From assembly GCA_044354975.1 (NCBI GenBank), contig JBIKZA010000013.1, positions 1 through 45,648 on the forward strand: a DNA stretch of 45,648 nt, in the 5' to 3' direction. The position numbers and the translations under genes were made by a program. Origin of the DNA: CAIZGX01 sp044354975 (GTDB lineage Bacteria > Bacteroidota > Bacteroidia > Flavobacteriales_D > Sanyastnellaceae). The notes under the pieces were generated by a model that had not been told where the DNA came from, ran no database searches, and saw only the letters and a program-made list of their open reading frames with translations. Of this stretch, positions 1 through 7,760 are shown piece after piece. Every line of letters starts with the position of its first letter. Within the stretch, counting starts at the first letter, position 1.

Positions 1-93
1 AAAACAGGTCCAGAATCTGGATATGAAAATGCATTCGTGAATGTGGTTCAAAAAATGAATGGACGATGGGGATTGAAGAACAACTTGAAATAA
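1..93 (+). CDS. C-terminal fragment of an unidentified protein
   Basis: An open frame runs from the first base of the window to a TAA at 91-93 and gives about 30 residues ending GRWGLKNNLK. It has no in-frame stop, and it overlaps the first 28 bases of hemF in another frame. Such a short overlap is common between genes of one operon. The fragment is too short to assign a family. It may be only a chance open frame, although the close coupling to hemF argues for a real upstream gene. Confidence 0.45.
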   Translation, partial: KTGPESGYENAFVNVVQKMNGRWGLKNNLK

Positions 94-977
94 GTTTAAC
101 GCCTTTTCAGAAGAAAGTCGTTAACGATTTATTGGAAATTCAAGACAGCATTTGCGCAGCTTTAGAAACCTTCGACGGTTCAGATTTTCGCGAAGATTTA
201 TGGAAACACGCAGGAGGAGGTGGCGGAAGAACGCGTGTTCTTAACGGTTCATTGATTGAAAAGGGAGGCGTAAATTTCTCGGCAGTAACGGGACCAGTTC
301 CACCCATGATGAAAGACCGAATGCACCCCGACGCAAAGACTTTTTTCGCAACTGGAGTGTCATTGGTTATTCATCCGTTTTCACCCAAAATTCCAATCGT
401 ACACATGAATGTGCGCTACTTCGAAAGTGACGCGGGAGACCAATGGATTGGCGGAGGAATTGATTTAACTCCGATTTATATCGATCAAGAGCAAAGCAAT
501 TTTTTTCATAGTGAATTGAAAAAAGTTTGTGAAGCTCACGACATGAATCACGAAGAGTTTAAGTTGTGGGCCGACAAGTATTTCTTCATTCCACATAGAA
601 ACGAAACGCGCGGGGTAGGTGGAATTTTTTACGATTACCAAAAACCTTCCGAAGAGAAATCAATGGAAGCCCTTTGGGAATTTAACAATGCCGTGGGTCA
701 CACCTTCAACAAGGCTTATTTACCGATTGTTGAAGCTAATATGGATCTCGAGTATACCGAACAGCAGAAGCAATGGCAATTGCTTCGCAGAGGGCGTTAT
801 GTTGAATTTAATTTGGTTTGTGATAAGGGTACTCTCTTCGGTCTTCAAACCGGAGGAAGAACAGAAAGTATTCTCATGAGCCTACCGAAATTCGCATCCT
901 GGGAATACGACTTCCAAGTCGAATCCAATTCACCAGAAGAGAAAACGCTAAACATCTTACGTTCTAAAATCGCGTAG
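66..977 (+). CDS. hemF: oxygen-dependent coproporphyrinogen III oxidase
   Basis: HemF decarboxylates coproporphyrinogen III to protoporphyrinogen IX with O2, a late cytoplasmic step of heme synthesis. The 303 residues match the family length of about 300. Hallmark motifs are visible in order: GGGGGRTRVL near residue 50, GVNFSAV, GGGIDLTPIY, IPHRNETRGVGGIF around residue 180, RRGRYVEFNL, and LFGLQTGGRTESILM near the end. The start at ATG 66 lies inside the end of the preceding open frame, and no better start precedes the conserved core. There is no clear ribosome binding site, as is usual in this phylum. The gene converges on lolA, and its TAG stop sits in the loop of the first unit of a mini-hairpin array. 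Confidence 0.96.
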   Translation: MGIEEQLEISLTPFQKKVVNDLLEIQDSICAALETFDGSDFREDLWKHAGGGGGRTRVLNGSLIEKGGVNFSAVTGPVPPMMKDRMHPDAKTFFATGVSLVIHPFSPKIPIVHMNVRYFESDAGDQWIGGGIDLTPIYIDQEQSNFFHSELKKVCEAHDMNHEEFKLWADKYFFIPHRNETRGVGGIFYDYQKPSEEKSMEALWEFNNAVGHTFNKAYLPIVEANMDLEYTEQQKQWQLLRRGRYVEFNLVCDKGTLFGLQTGGRTESILMSLPKFASWEYDFQVESNSPEEKTLNILRSKIA

Positions 978-1080
978 CGTCATCCGCTTGCGGTCATCAA
1001 TCGGAGATTGTCATCACAACGTGTTGTGTCATCGGCTTCGCCGTAATCAAAACGTGTTGTGTAATCGCTTACAAGCGATT
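971..1080. repeat. mini-hairpin array A between the hemF and lolA stops
   Basis: Seven tiny hairpins stand in a row. Stems and loops are CGC-gta-GCG (971-979), CCGC-tt-GCGG (984-993), CAATC-gga-GATTG (998-1010), CACAAC-gt-GTTGTG (1015-1028), CGGC-ttc-GCCG (1033-1043), CAAAAC-gt-GTTGTG with one mismatch (1048-1061), and AATCGCTT-ac-AAGCGATT (1063-1080). From the second unit on, each is preceded by TCAT (four times) or TAAT (twice). Stem sequences differ but stay self-complementary. The first unit spans the hemF stop codon and the last contains the lolA stop codon, so the array exactly fills the convergent junction. Function is unknown. A bidirectional transcription end is one possibility, but there is no T-tract. 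Confidence 0.8.
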
Positions 1081-1710
1081 GTCCACCATTTTCACACCCG
1101 GGAATCCCGCTTGATTGAACTTGAAGTCACCTTCGCTAATTGCAGGATTTGCTTTGAAGTTTTTAATCTTATAGGTAACGTTTGCGTTCTCGCGAGTCAC
1201 AACATTCACCTTCACCAATTCCATTTTCGCTTTGTCTACGAAGAGCGTTACGGTATGGAATGATTTTGATTTTGGGTTTATCGGATACAATGCAATTTCG
1301 TAACAAGCGACACCGTCAATAGTGGCGTTTGTGTTTTTCATTTCGTGTTTGAAGTCTTTGTTCCAAATGGTGTACATCTCAGAAGGGTCGAATCCGCCGT
1401 CTTTCACATCGGCTAGATTGTCGATGGAACATGAATTCGATTTTTTGTTGTAGGTCCAAACAGTTGCCCCATCGCAATAAACAGAATAGTCTGGAAGGGC
1501 GAGTTGGTATTTTTTTCCTTTTACTTTAACAGTGCCGCTTTGCTTGGTCACTTTTCCAGTTTTTGGATTGCTTAATTCAGAACTGAAGTCCGACGATGTG
1601 GTTGCCCACGTTTTGGCTTTGGTAGAAATTTTATCTAAGATTTCTTTAGAGGTCTGAGCTTGAAGAGAGAAGGTCGCTAAAAGTGCGAACGCTAAAAATA
1701 GATTTTTCAT
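1069..1710 (-). CDS. lolA: LolA-like outer-membrane lipoprotein carrier protein
   Basis: This is a 213-residue periplasmic protein with a signal peptide ending at LQAQ (residues 1-19). It resembles the Bacteroidota LolA family: an early SDFSSEL strand, GKKYQLALPDYSVYCDGATVWTY in pieces around residues 66-90, and a terminal FPGVKMVDNR like the usual 'VVDLR' tail. LolA accepts lipoproteins from the inner-membrane Lol transporter and carries them to the outer membrane. It lies 12 bases behind ftsK on the same strand, so the two are probably co-transcribed. Its stop codon is inside the last hairpin of array A. Assignment rests on overall pattern and on the ftsK neighbour. Confidence 0.85.
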   Translation of the reverse strand: MKNLFLAFALLATFSLQAQTSKEILDKISTKAKTWATTSSDFSSELSNPKTGKVTKQSGTVKVKGKKYQLALPDYSVYCDGATVWTYNKKSNSCSIDNLADVKDGGFDPSEMYTIWNKDFKHEMKNTNATIDGVACYEIALYPINPKSKSFHTVTLFVDKAKMELVKVNVVTRENANVTYKIKNFKANPAISEGDFKFNQAGFPGVKMVDNRL

Positions 1711-1722
1711 TTTGTTTTTTTA

Positions 1723-4269
1723 TTAATCACGCAGGTTTTTCAAGAACTGTTCCAAAGCTATCTCGTCCGGTATTAAAACCTTCCGAGCCTTACTTCCTTC
1801 AAAGGGTCCTATAAGTCCTGCAGCCTCCAATTGGTCTATCAATCGGCCTGCTCTGTTATAACCCAATTTCAGCTTGCGTTGAAGAAGAGAGGCAGATCCT
1901 TGTTGACTTAACACAATGACCTTCGCTGCTTCTTCGAACAATGAATCGCGTTCCGAGTTGTCAAAATTACCTAATTCCATTGAATTTTCATCAGCAACTT
2001 CAGGAAGATGAAAGGCGTGTGCGTAACCTTGCTGACTTCCAATGAATTCAGTTATGGCCTGAACCTCCGGTGTATCAACGAATCCACATTGCAAGCGAAT
2101 GAGCTCATTTCCTGTGCTGAGCAATAAATCTCCGCGTCCAATCAATTGATCTGCGCCTCCCGCATCGAGGATGGTCCGCGAATCTATCTTAGACGTCACA
2201 CGGAACGCCATTCGTGCGGGGAAGTTGGCTTTGATGGTTCCGGTAATAATATTTACGGAAGGACGCTGTGTGGCAATAATTAAGTGAATACCAATAGCAC
2301 GAGCCAATTGCGCCAAGCGGGCGATGGGCGTTTCCACCTCGCGACCAGCGGTCATGATCAAATCGGCGAACTCATCCACTACCAATACAATGTAAGGAAG
2401 GTAGCGGTGACCGTTGTTCGGATTTAATTTTCTTGAAATGAATTTCGCGTTGTATTCCTTAATAGTACGACACTCTGCTGTTTTCAGAAGTTCATATCGC
2501 TCATCCATTTCAACACACAGCGAATTCAAGGTCTTCACGGCTTTGCTCGTATCTGTTATAATAGCTTCAGCTTCGTCAGGAAGTTTTGCTAAGAAGTGTC
2601 TTTCAATTTTATTGAAAAGCGTAAGCTCTACTTTCTTCGGGTCAACAAGTACGAACTTCACTTGTGAAGGGTGCTTGCGATAAAGCAACGAAATCAAGAT
2701 AGCATTCAATCCAACAGACTTACCTTGTCCAGTAGCACCGGCCATAAGTAAGTGAGGCATCTTCGTTAAATCGGTCACGAAGATTTCGTTCGAAATGGTT
2801 TTACCTAACACCAACGGAAGCTCCATGTCGGCATTTTGAAACTTATCGCTAGCAATTAACGAACGCATAGAAACCACGTCGGGTTTGCTGTTTGGAACCT
2901 CAATACCTATTGTTCCTTTCCCAGGAATAGGGGCTATGATACGAATACCCAGAGCAGCAAGAGAAAGTGCAATGTCGTCCTCTAAACTTTTGATTTTCGA
3001 AATACGAACGCCCGGTGCCGGAACAATTTCATACAACGTAACGGTTGGTCCGATAGTCGCTTTAATCTTGGCAATCTCAATTTTGTAATGATTGAGGGTT
3101 TCAATAATTCTGTTCTTATTTTCCTCAAGTTCTTCTTTCGAAATCTGAGGTCCATTGCCTCCGTAGTTCTGAAGTAAATCTATCGATGGAAGTTGGTAGC
3201 GTGAAAGGTCGAGCTTCGGATCGTACTCTCCGAATTCGGTGCTTTCAATTTCGTCAGAGCTTAATTCCTCCGCTTTAACTGTTGGCGCGATTTCAATTCC
3301 TAAATCACCCAAATCATCATCTTCGAAAATAGTTGAATTTCCTGAAGAGGTTGGGCTTAATTCAAATTCGTCTGAATTATTTTCTTCTTCCGGAATTAAA
3401 TCGAACGTCGGTTGCGGTTCCATCGGATTGTCGAAGTCGAAAGAAGTAGTTTGCGCAGGCGTCTCTTCGTCATGAATAACTTCGAATACTTCTGGTTCAG
3501 GCTCCGGCTCGGGGTTATAAGTGGGAATGGCCTCAGCCTTTACTTCAATGGTGGTCTCTTTGTTATTTACTGCAGGTTGAAATTCTTCTTCCTCCTCTTC
3601 AATTATTCGGGGCTTATCGGCTTTGGGCTTAGATCTGAAAAGAATTCCTAAGCGGGCAATAAATGCGTCGACATGATGATTGAAATTCACGATGAAAAAC
3701 ACGATCACCACAAATGTTATACCGAGCAATGTGCCCATCCATCCCAAATGCGAAACGCAGAAGTGAGTAGCAACTGCACCATATCCGCCAACGAATAAAC
3801 CGTTGATGATAATTTCAATATGATCGAAAGGAATGGGGTTGGTGCGGTGTGCAAAGAATCCAATGGCTAGCGGTAGGAATAACATGACACCGATACTCAC
3901 ACGTAGAGTTTTGAGGAACGGAAGCAAGTGTTTTCCAGTTAGCAAACGCATGCCAACCAAGAAGGTGAGAAGGGGAATACAAAGAGCGGCTATTCCTGCA
4001 AAGTGAAACATAAGCGCATGTGCCCAACGCGCCCCAAGTCCGCCCATCCAGTTGTGAAACGAATCGTTTAAACCACCGCTTCCAACAAAAAGTTGTTGGT
4101 CGTGAGTGCCAGAGAACAAATAGGAAATACAGGCAAATGCGGTAAATGCCGAAAATAAGAGAACGGCGAGGCCTGCAATACGCATGGTGCGGACGTCGCG
4201 ATTCAAATGTTCGTTTCTATCTTCAAATTCAGCGGAAGTGTCGACTTCGCCTTTTCTTTTTTTAGCCAA
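1723..4269 (-). CDS. ftsK: DNA translocase FtsK/SpoIIIE
   Basis: This 848-residue protein pumps chromosome ends through the division septum and activates dimer resolution. The N-terminal 210 residues contain several hydrophobic membrane segments. An acidic, proline-rich linker follows (about 220-345), and then the motor: Walker A GATGQGKSVG near residue 510 and Walker B IVLVVDEFAD near 630. The C-terminal winged-helix gamma domain (about 785-848, SASLLQRKLKLGYNRAGRL) reads KOPS-type DNA signals. The frame has no ATG at its start. The likely start is TTG at 4267-4269, giving LAKKRKGE read as MAKKRKGE, because an in-frame stop lies about 35 bases upstream. It leads lolA. The linker is shorter than in E. 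coli, as is common in this phylum. Confidence 0.96.
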   Translation of the reverse strand: MAKKRKGEVDTSAEFEDRNEHLNRDVRTMRIAGLAVLLFSAFTAFACISYLFSGTHDQQLFVGSGGLNDSFHNWMGGLGARWAHALMFHFAGIAALCIPLLTFLVGMRLLTGKHLLPFLKTLRVSIGVMLFLPLAIGFFAHRTNPIPFDHIEIIINGLFVGGYGAVATHFCVSHLGWMGTLLGITFVVIVFFIVNFNHHVDAFIARLGILFRSKPKADKPRIIEEEEEEFQPAVNNKETTIEVKAEAIPTYNPEPEPEPEVFEVIHDEETPAQTTSFDFDNPMEPQPTFDLIPEEENNSDEFELSPTSSGNSTIFEDDDLGDLGIEIAPTVKAEELSSDEIESTEFGEYDPKLDLSRYQLPSIDLLQNYGGNGPQISKEELEENKNRIIETLNHYKIEIAKIKATIGPTVTLYEIVPAPGVRISKIKSLEDDIALSLAALGIRIIAPIPGKGTIGIEVPNSKPDVVSMRSLIASDKFQNADMELPLVLGKTISNEIFVTDLTKMPHLLMAGATGQGKSVGLNAILISLLYRKHPSQVKFVLVDPKKVELTLFNKIERHFLAKLPDEAEAIITDTSKAVKTLNSLCVEMDERYELLKTAECRTIKEYNAKFISRKLNPNNGHRYLPYIVLVVDEFADLIMTAGREVETPIARLAQLARAIGIHLIIATQRPSVNIITGTIKANFPARMAFRVTSKIDSRTILDAGGADQLIGRGDLLLSTGNELIRLQCGFVDTPEVQAITEFIGSQQGYAHAFHLPEVADENSMELGNFDNSERDSLFEEAAKVIVLSQQGSASLLQRKLKLGYNRAGRLIDQLEAAGLIGPFEGSKARKVLIPDEIALEQFLKNLRD

Positions 4270-4407
4270 AATGTACAGATGTATAGATGTGTGAAATTAT
4301 TCAGTAGAACAACAGAAAAAGCAGGGGTTGTAGTGTCTTATTAACATAGATTTGTGGCTATGTGGTTGGCCAACGCTTCGAATAGTCGAAAAAAATGAAA
4401 CGGAGTG

Positions 4408-4437
4408 TTGCATTTCTCAATATTCTACGTATATTTG
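4408..4437 (+). promoter_or_regulatory. Bacteroidota -33/-7 promoter of rpmG
   Basis: TTG at 4408-4410, 19 bases, then TATATTTG at 4430-4437 fits the published Bacteroidota consensus (TTG/TTTG and TAnnTTTG). The same element with the same spacing precedes tRNA-Glu. Transcription should start about 4 bases after the motif, leaving a leader of about 15 bases before the rpmG ATG. Confidence 0.8.
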
Positions 4438-4456
4438 CCGTCCAATTTCTGCAACA

Positions 4457-4639
4457 ATGGCTAAGAAAGGTAATAGAATACAAGTTATAATGGAGTGCAC
4501 AGAACATAAAGAGTCTGGCAAGCCCGGCACAAGCCGTTACATCACTACTAAGAACAGGAAGAACACTCCTGAGCGCTTAGAGAAGAAAAAATTCAACCCG
4601 ATTTTGAAGAGAATGACGGTACATAAAGAAATCAAATAA
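4457..4639 (+). CDS. rpmG: 50S ribosomal protein L33
   Basis: This is a 60-residue ribosomal protein, MAKKGNRIQVIMECTEHKE..., with the L33 features GTSRYITTKNRKNTPERLE and KRMTVHKEIK. It belongs to the large subunit near the E site. Only one cysteine (C14) is visible, so the zinc-binding CxxC pairs of some L33 proteins are absent. A longer frame opens at 4352 upstream, but the promoter at 4408-4437 and the family length fix the start at ATG 4457. DUF4295 follows after 9 bases. In many Bacteroidota rpmB (L28) stands directly before rpmG, but here the upstream 187 bases hold no L28 gene. Confidence 0.95.
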   Translation: MAKKGNRIQVIMECTEHKESGKPGTSRYITTKNRKNTPERLEKKKFNPILKRMTVHKEIK

Positions 4640-4648
4640 GCTTAAGTC

Positions 4649-4804
4649 ATGGCAAAGAAAGTAGTTGCGACCCTGCAAACAGGTGGTGGTAAGAACCACA
4701 CCAAAGTTATTAAAATGATCAAGTCTGCAAAGTCAGGATCATATTCCTTCAAAGAGGAAATTGTACACAATGATAAAATCGGTGAGTTCTTTGCTAAAGG
4801 CTAA
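4649..4804 (+). CDS. DUF4295 small protein
   Basis: A 51-residue basic protein, MAKKVVATLQTGGGKNHTKV..., ends GEFFAKG. This is the small Bacteroidota family DUF4295, nearly always found behind rpmG. Its constant position suggests a link to the ribosome, but I know of no established function. The gene lies 9 bases after rpmG and is followed by an intrinsic terminator, so rpmG-DUF4295 is a two-gene unit. Confidence 0.9.
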   Translation: MAKKVVATLQTGGGKNHTKVIKMIKSAKSGSYSFKEEIVHNDKIGEFFAKG

Positions 4805-4823
4805 TCGCTGTTAGAAATACGTT

Positions 4824-4857
4824 AAAAGGCTTTTCCTTTGGAAAGGCCTTTTTTTTA
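4824..4857 (+). terminator. intrinsic terminator after rpmG-DUF4295
   Basis: AAGGCTTTTCC pairs with GGAAAGGCCTT around a TTT loop (one G-U pair) and runs directly into eight T residues. It closes the ribosomal unit before ftsY. Confidence 0.9.
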
Positions 4858-4872
4858 TTTTAGACCTAAATT

Positions 4873-5841
4873 ATGAGTTTCTTCAAACGCCTTTTTTCGA
4901 AAGAAAAAAAAGACAAGTTAGATCTTGGTCTTGAAAGAACCCGCGAAGGTTTTTTCGGAAAGCTGGCCCGTATCATTACGGGTAAAGCTCACGTAGACGA
5001 AGAGATGCTCGATGAGTTGGAAGAAATTCTAATTACATCTGACGTTGGAACCGCCACGACAGAGAAGATCATTAAGCGCATTCAAGAGCGTGTTCGTCAA
5101 GAAAAATCAATGCCTTCAGAGCAACTGAATCAAGTGTTGCGCGATGAAATAGCACAATTGCTTGTTGGTCATCAAGGAGAAGAGAGTGATGAGATTTTTA
5201 TTCCAGCTTCAGATGGATTGCCATACGTGATCATGGTAGTTGGTGTAAATGGAGTGGGAAAGACTACCACCATTGGTAAGATGGCTTATCAACTTCAACA
5301 GCAAGGAAAGAAAGTGGTACTTGGTGCGGCGGACACGTTTCGTGCAGCGGCCATTGATCAATTGAAAATATGGGCAGAGCGGGCAAACGTTGAAATTGTT
5401 GCCCAAGCCATGAACGCTGACCCTGCAGCTGTTGCTTTCGACACCCTTCAATCTGCTGTTTCTAAAAATGCCGATGTGGTAATCATAGACACTGCGGGGC
5501 GATTACACAACAAGGTTGGCCTAATGAATGAACTTACGAAAATTAAGCGTGTAATGCAAAAGGTGGTGCCGAATGCTCCGCATGATGTGATGCTGGTTTT
5601 AGACGGTTCAACCGGACAAAATGCATTCGAACAAGCAAAGCAGTTTACAGCAGCTACCGAAGTTTCTTCTCTGGCCATTACGAAAATAGATGGAACAGCC
5701 AAGGGCGGGGTTGTAATTGGAATTTCAGATCAGTTCAATATACCTGTTCGCTTTATTGGAGTGGGTGAGCAGGCTGGCGACCTTCAGGTCTTCAATAGAT
5801 TTGAATTTGTAGATAGTTTATTCGCAGGAAAAACAAAATAA
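4873..5841 (+). CDS. ftsY: signal recognition particle receptor FtsY
   Basis: FtsY is the membrane-associated GTPase that receives ribosome-nascent chain complexes from SRP. The 322 residues hold a short N-terminal basic stretch, the N domain (about 20-100) and the G domain: GVNGVGKTTT at 124-133, DTFRAAA at 154-160, DTAGRLHNK near 206, and TKIDGTAKGG near 270. The long acidic A domain of E. coli FtsY is missing, as in most bacteria of this group. The last base of its TAA is the first base of the rimO ATG (TAATG), so translation of the two is probably coupled. Confidence 0.97.
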   Translation: MSFFKRLFSKEKKDKLDLGLERTREGFFGKLARIITGKAHVDEEMLDELEEILITSDVGTATTEKIIKRIQERVRQEKSMPSEQLNQVLRDEIAQLLVGHQGEESDEIFIPASDGLPYVIMVVGVNGVGKTTTIGKMAYQLQQQGKKVVLGAADTFRAAAIDQLKIWAERANVEIVAQAMNADPAAVAFDTLQSAVSKNADVVIIDTAGRLHNKVGLMNELTKIKRVMQKVVPNAPHDVMLVLDGSTGQNAFEQAKQFTAATEVSSLAITKIDGTAKGGVVIGISDQFNIPVRFIGVGEQAGDLQVFNRFEFVDSLFAGKTK

Positions 5842-7154
5842 TGAAGACGAAGACCCTCAAGAAAAACAAGGTGAACGTAGTAACCTTGGGTTGCGCGAAA
5901 AACATTTTCGATTCGGAAATCATGATGGCGCAGCTGAAAGCGAATGCTTTCGATGTAGAGCATGAGTCGGAAGATACCGATTCAGAAATTGTAATCATCA
6001 ACACCTGCGGATTTATTGATAACGCAAAAGAAGAAAGCATCAACACCATTCTAGCTTGGGCGAGAGAGAAAGAGAAAGGAAATGTTTCGAAGCTATATGT
6101 GACCGGATGTTTAAGTGAACGCTACAAACCTGAATTGGAAAAAGACATTCCTGAAGTGGATGCGTTTTTCGGAACACGGGATCTTCCACGTTTATTGAAG
6201 ACATTAAAGGCCGATTACAAAATGGAATTGGTTGGAGAGCGTTTGTTAACCACTCCAAGTCACTTCGCCTATTTTAAAATAGCAGAAGGATGTGATCGTC
6301 CGTGTTCGTTTTGCGCAATTCCCCTTATGCGCGGAAAGCACGTGAGCACGCCAATGGAGCAGCTTGTGAAAAACGCGAAATCGTTAGCGGCTAACGGAGC
6401 CAAGGAGTTGGTGCTCATTGCACAAGATTTAACATTTTACGGATTAGACATTGAAAAGAAACGCACGCTTTCAGAATTGTTGAAGCGCCTTTCAGATGTA
6501 GAAGGTATCGATTGGATTCGTCTTCAATACGCCTTCCCGAGTGGATTCCCGATGGATGTGTTGGATGTTATGAATGAAAGGGATAACATCTGTAAATATT
6601 TAGACATGCCCCTTCAACATGGAACAACAAAAATGTTGCAAGCAATGAAGCGCGGTATAACAAGAGAAAAGACCGATGCGCTTATCCAAGATATTCGCAT
6701 GAAGGTTCCGGATATTGCAATTCGTACAACATTGATTACTGGTTTTCCTGGCGAGACGGCTGCAGATCACAAAGAATTGTTGAAGTGGATTGAACAATCG
6801 CGCTTCGAACGTTTGGGTGTGTTCACATACAGCCATGAAGAGAATACTTCTGCCTTTGTTTTGAACGACGATGTTTCAGCCAAGACTAAGAAGAAGCGCG
6901 CCGATGAAATTATGGAAGTGCAATCGCACATTTCGTTGGAATTGAATGAAGCCAAAATTGGAAAAACCTACAAGGTGTTAGTAGATAAAATGGAAGGCGA
7001 TTATTACATCGGTCGAACCGAATTCGATTCTCCGGAAGTAGACAACGAAGTTGTTGTGGCTAAGTCTGAAGGGTATTTGCGCGTGGGTGATTTTGCCGAC
7101 ATTGAAATTGTTAGCGCGGAGCACTATGACTTAATTGGAAAAATTAAAGCGTGA
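5841..7154 (+). CDS. rimO: ribosomal protein S12 methylthiotransferase RimO
   Basis: RimO adds a methylthio group to the conserved aspartate of ribosomal protein S12 (Asp89 in E. coli). It is a radical-SAM enzyme with two iron-sulfur clusters. The 437 residues contain the N-terminal MTTase cysteines C18, C56 and C90, the radical-SAM CX3CX2C at C151, C155 and C158 (AEGCDRPCSFCAIP), and a C-terminal TRAM domain from about residue 370 (GKTYKVLVDKMEGDYYIGRT). PLMRGKHVS and DLTFYGLDI fit RimO rather than MiaB. It overlaps ftsY by one base and queE by four bases (GTGA). Confidence 0.95.
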   Translation: MKTKTLKKNKVNVVTLGCAKNIFDSEIMMAQLKANAFDVEHESEDTDSEIVIINTCGFIDNAKEESINTILAWAREKEKGNVSKLYVTGCLSERYKPELEKDIPEVDAFFGTRDLPRLLKTLKADYKMELVGERLLTTPSHFAYFKIAEGCDRPCSFCAIPLMRGKHVSTPMEQLVKNAKSLAANGAKELVLIAQDLTFYGLDIEKKRTLSELLKRLSDVEGIDWIRLQYAFPSGFPMDVLDVMNERDNICKYLDMPLQHGTTKMLQAMKRGITREKTDALIQDIRMKVPDIAIRTTLITGFPGETAADHKELLKWIEQSRFERLGVFTYSHEENTSAFVLNDDVSAKTKKKRADEIMEVQSHISLELNEAKIGKTYKVLVDKMEGDYYIGRTEFDSPEVDNEVVVAKSEGYLRVGDFADIEIVSAEHYDLIGKIKA

Positions 7155-7759
7155 GTTCTGAAGTGAAATATCCTGTGATGGAGACCTTCACCAGTATTCA
7201 AGGTGAAGGCGTTTACACGGGTGTTCCAAGTTTTTTTATTCGATTGGCGGGATGCGACGTTGGTTGCGTTTGGTGCGACGTGAAGGAGAGTTGGGACAAA
7301 GTAAAGCATCCGCTTGTATCTCTTGAAACCCTTGTCGAAGCAGCCGTTGGAAGTGGGGTGAACGTTGTGATTGTCACAGGAGGTGAACCTACCATGCATG
7401 ATTTGGCTCCACTGACAGAAGCTCTTCGAAATGTTGGACTTCGCATTCATATAGAAACGAGCGGTACGCAGAAGTTGACAGGCTTATTCGATTGGATTAC
7501 GTTTTCACCCAAAAAATTCAAGGCTCCATTGGAAGAGTATTTCCAAATGGCGAACGAACTGAAAGTTGTGATTAATCACAAATCAGACATTGAATGGTCT
7601 CATGAAATGTCTGCACGCATGAATGAGCATGCACAGTGGTTTATGCAACCCGAATGGGATAAGCGAGAAACAATGCTTCCACTCATTTTCGATTGGGTAT
7701 TAAAAAACCCACACTGGCGTGCGGGTCTTCAAATTCATAAATACATGGGAGTGGAGTAA
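7151..7759 (+). CDS. queE: 7-carboxy-7-deazaguanine synthase QueE
   Basis: QueE converts 6-carboxytetrahydropterin to CDG, a step toward queuosine and other 7-deazaguanines. The 202 residues carry the N-terminal substrate signature ETFTSIQGEG (11-20), the radical-SAM cysteines C35, C39 and C42 in AGCDVGCVWCDVKESW, and IVTGGEPTMHD. The start is GTG at 7151, overlapping the rimO TGA stop (GTGA). No other pre-queuosine gene is visible in the window. The stop ends one base before the stop of the convergent lamin-tail gene. Confidence 0.94.
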   Translation: MSSEVKYPVMETFTSIQGEGVYTGVPSFFIRLAGCDVGCVWCDVKESWDKVKHPLVSLETLVEAAVGSGVNVVIVTGGEPTMHDLAPLTEALRNVGLRIHIETSGTQKLTGLFDWITFSPKKFKAPLEEYFQMANELKVVINHKSDIEWSHEMSARMNEHAQWFMQPEWDKRETMLPLIFDWVLKNPHWRAGLQIHKYMGVE

Positions 7760-7760
7760 T

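Noticed and set aside
978..1068. Array A as a CRISPR or REP/BIME element
   Set aside because: There are no 20-40 bp identical repeats with unique spacers, and stems differ from unit to unit, so CRISPR and classic REP are excluded.
4352..4456. N-terminal extension of rpmG (95-residue frame)
   Set aside because: The promoter lies inside the extension and L33 is about 60 residues long.
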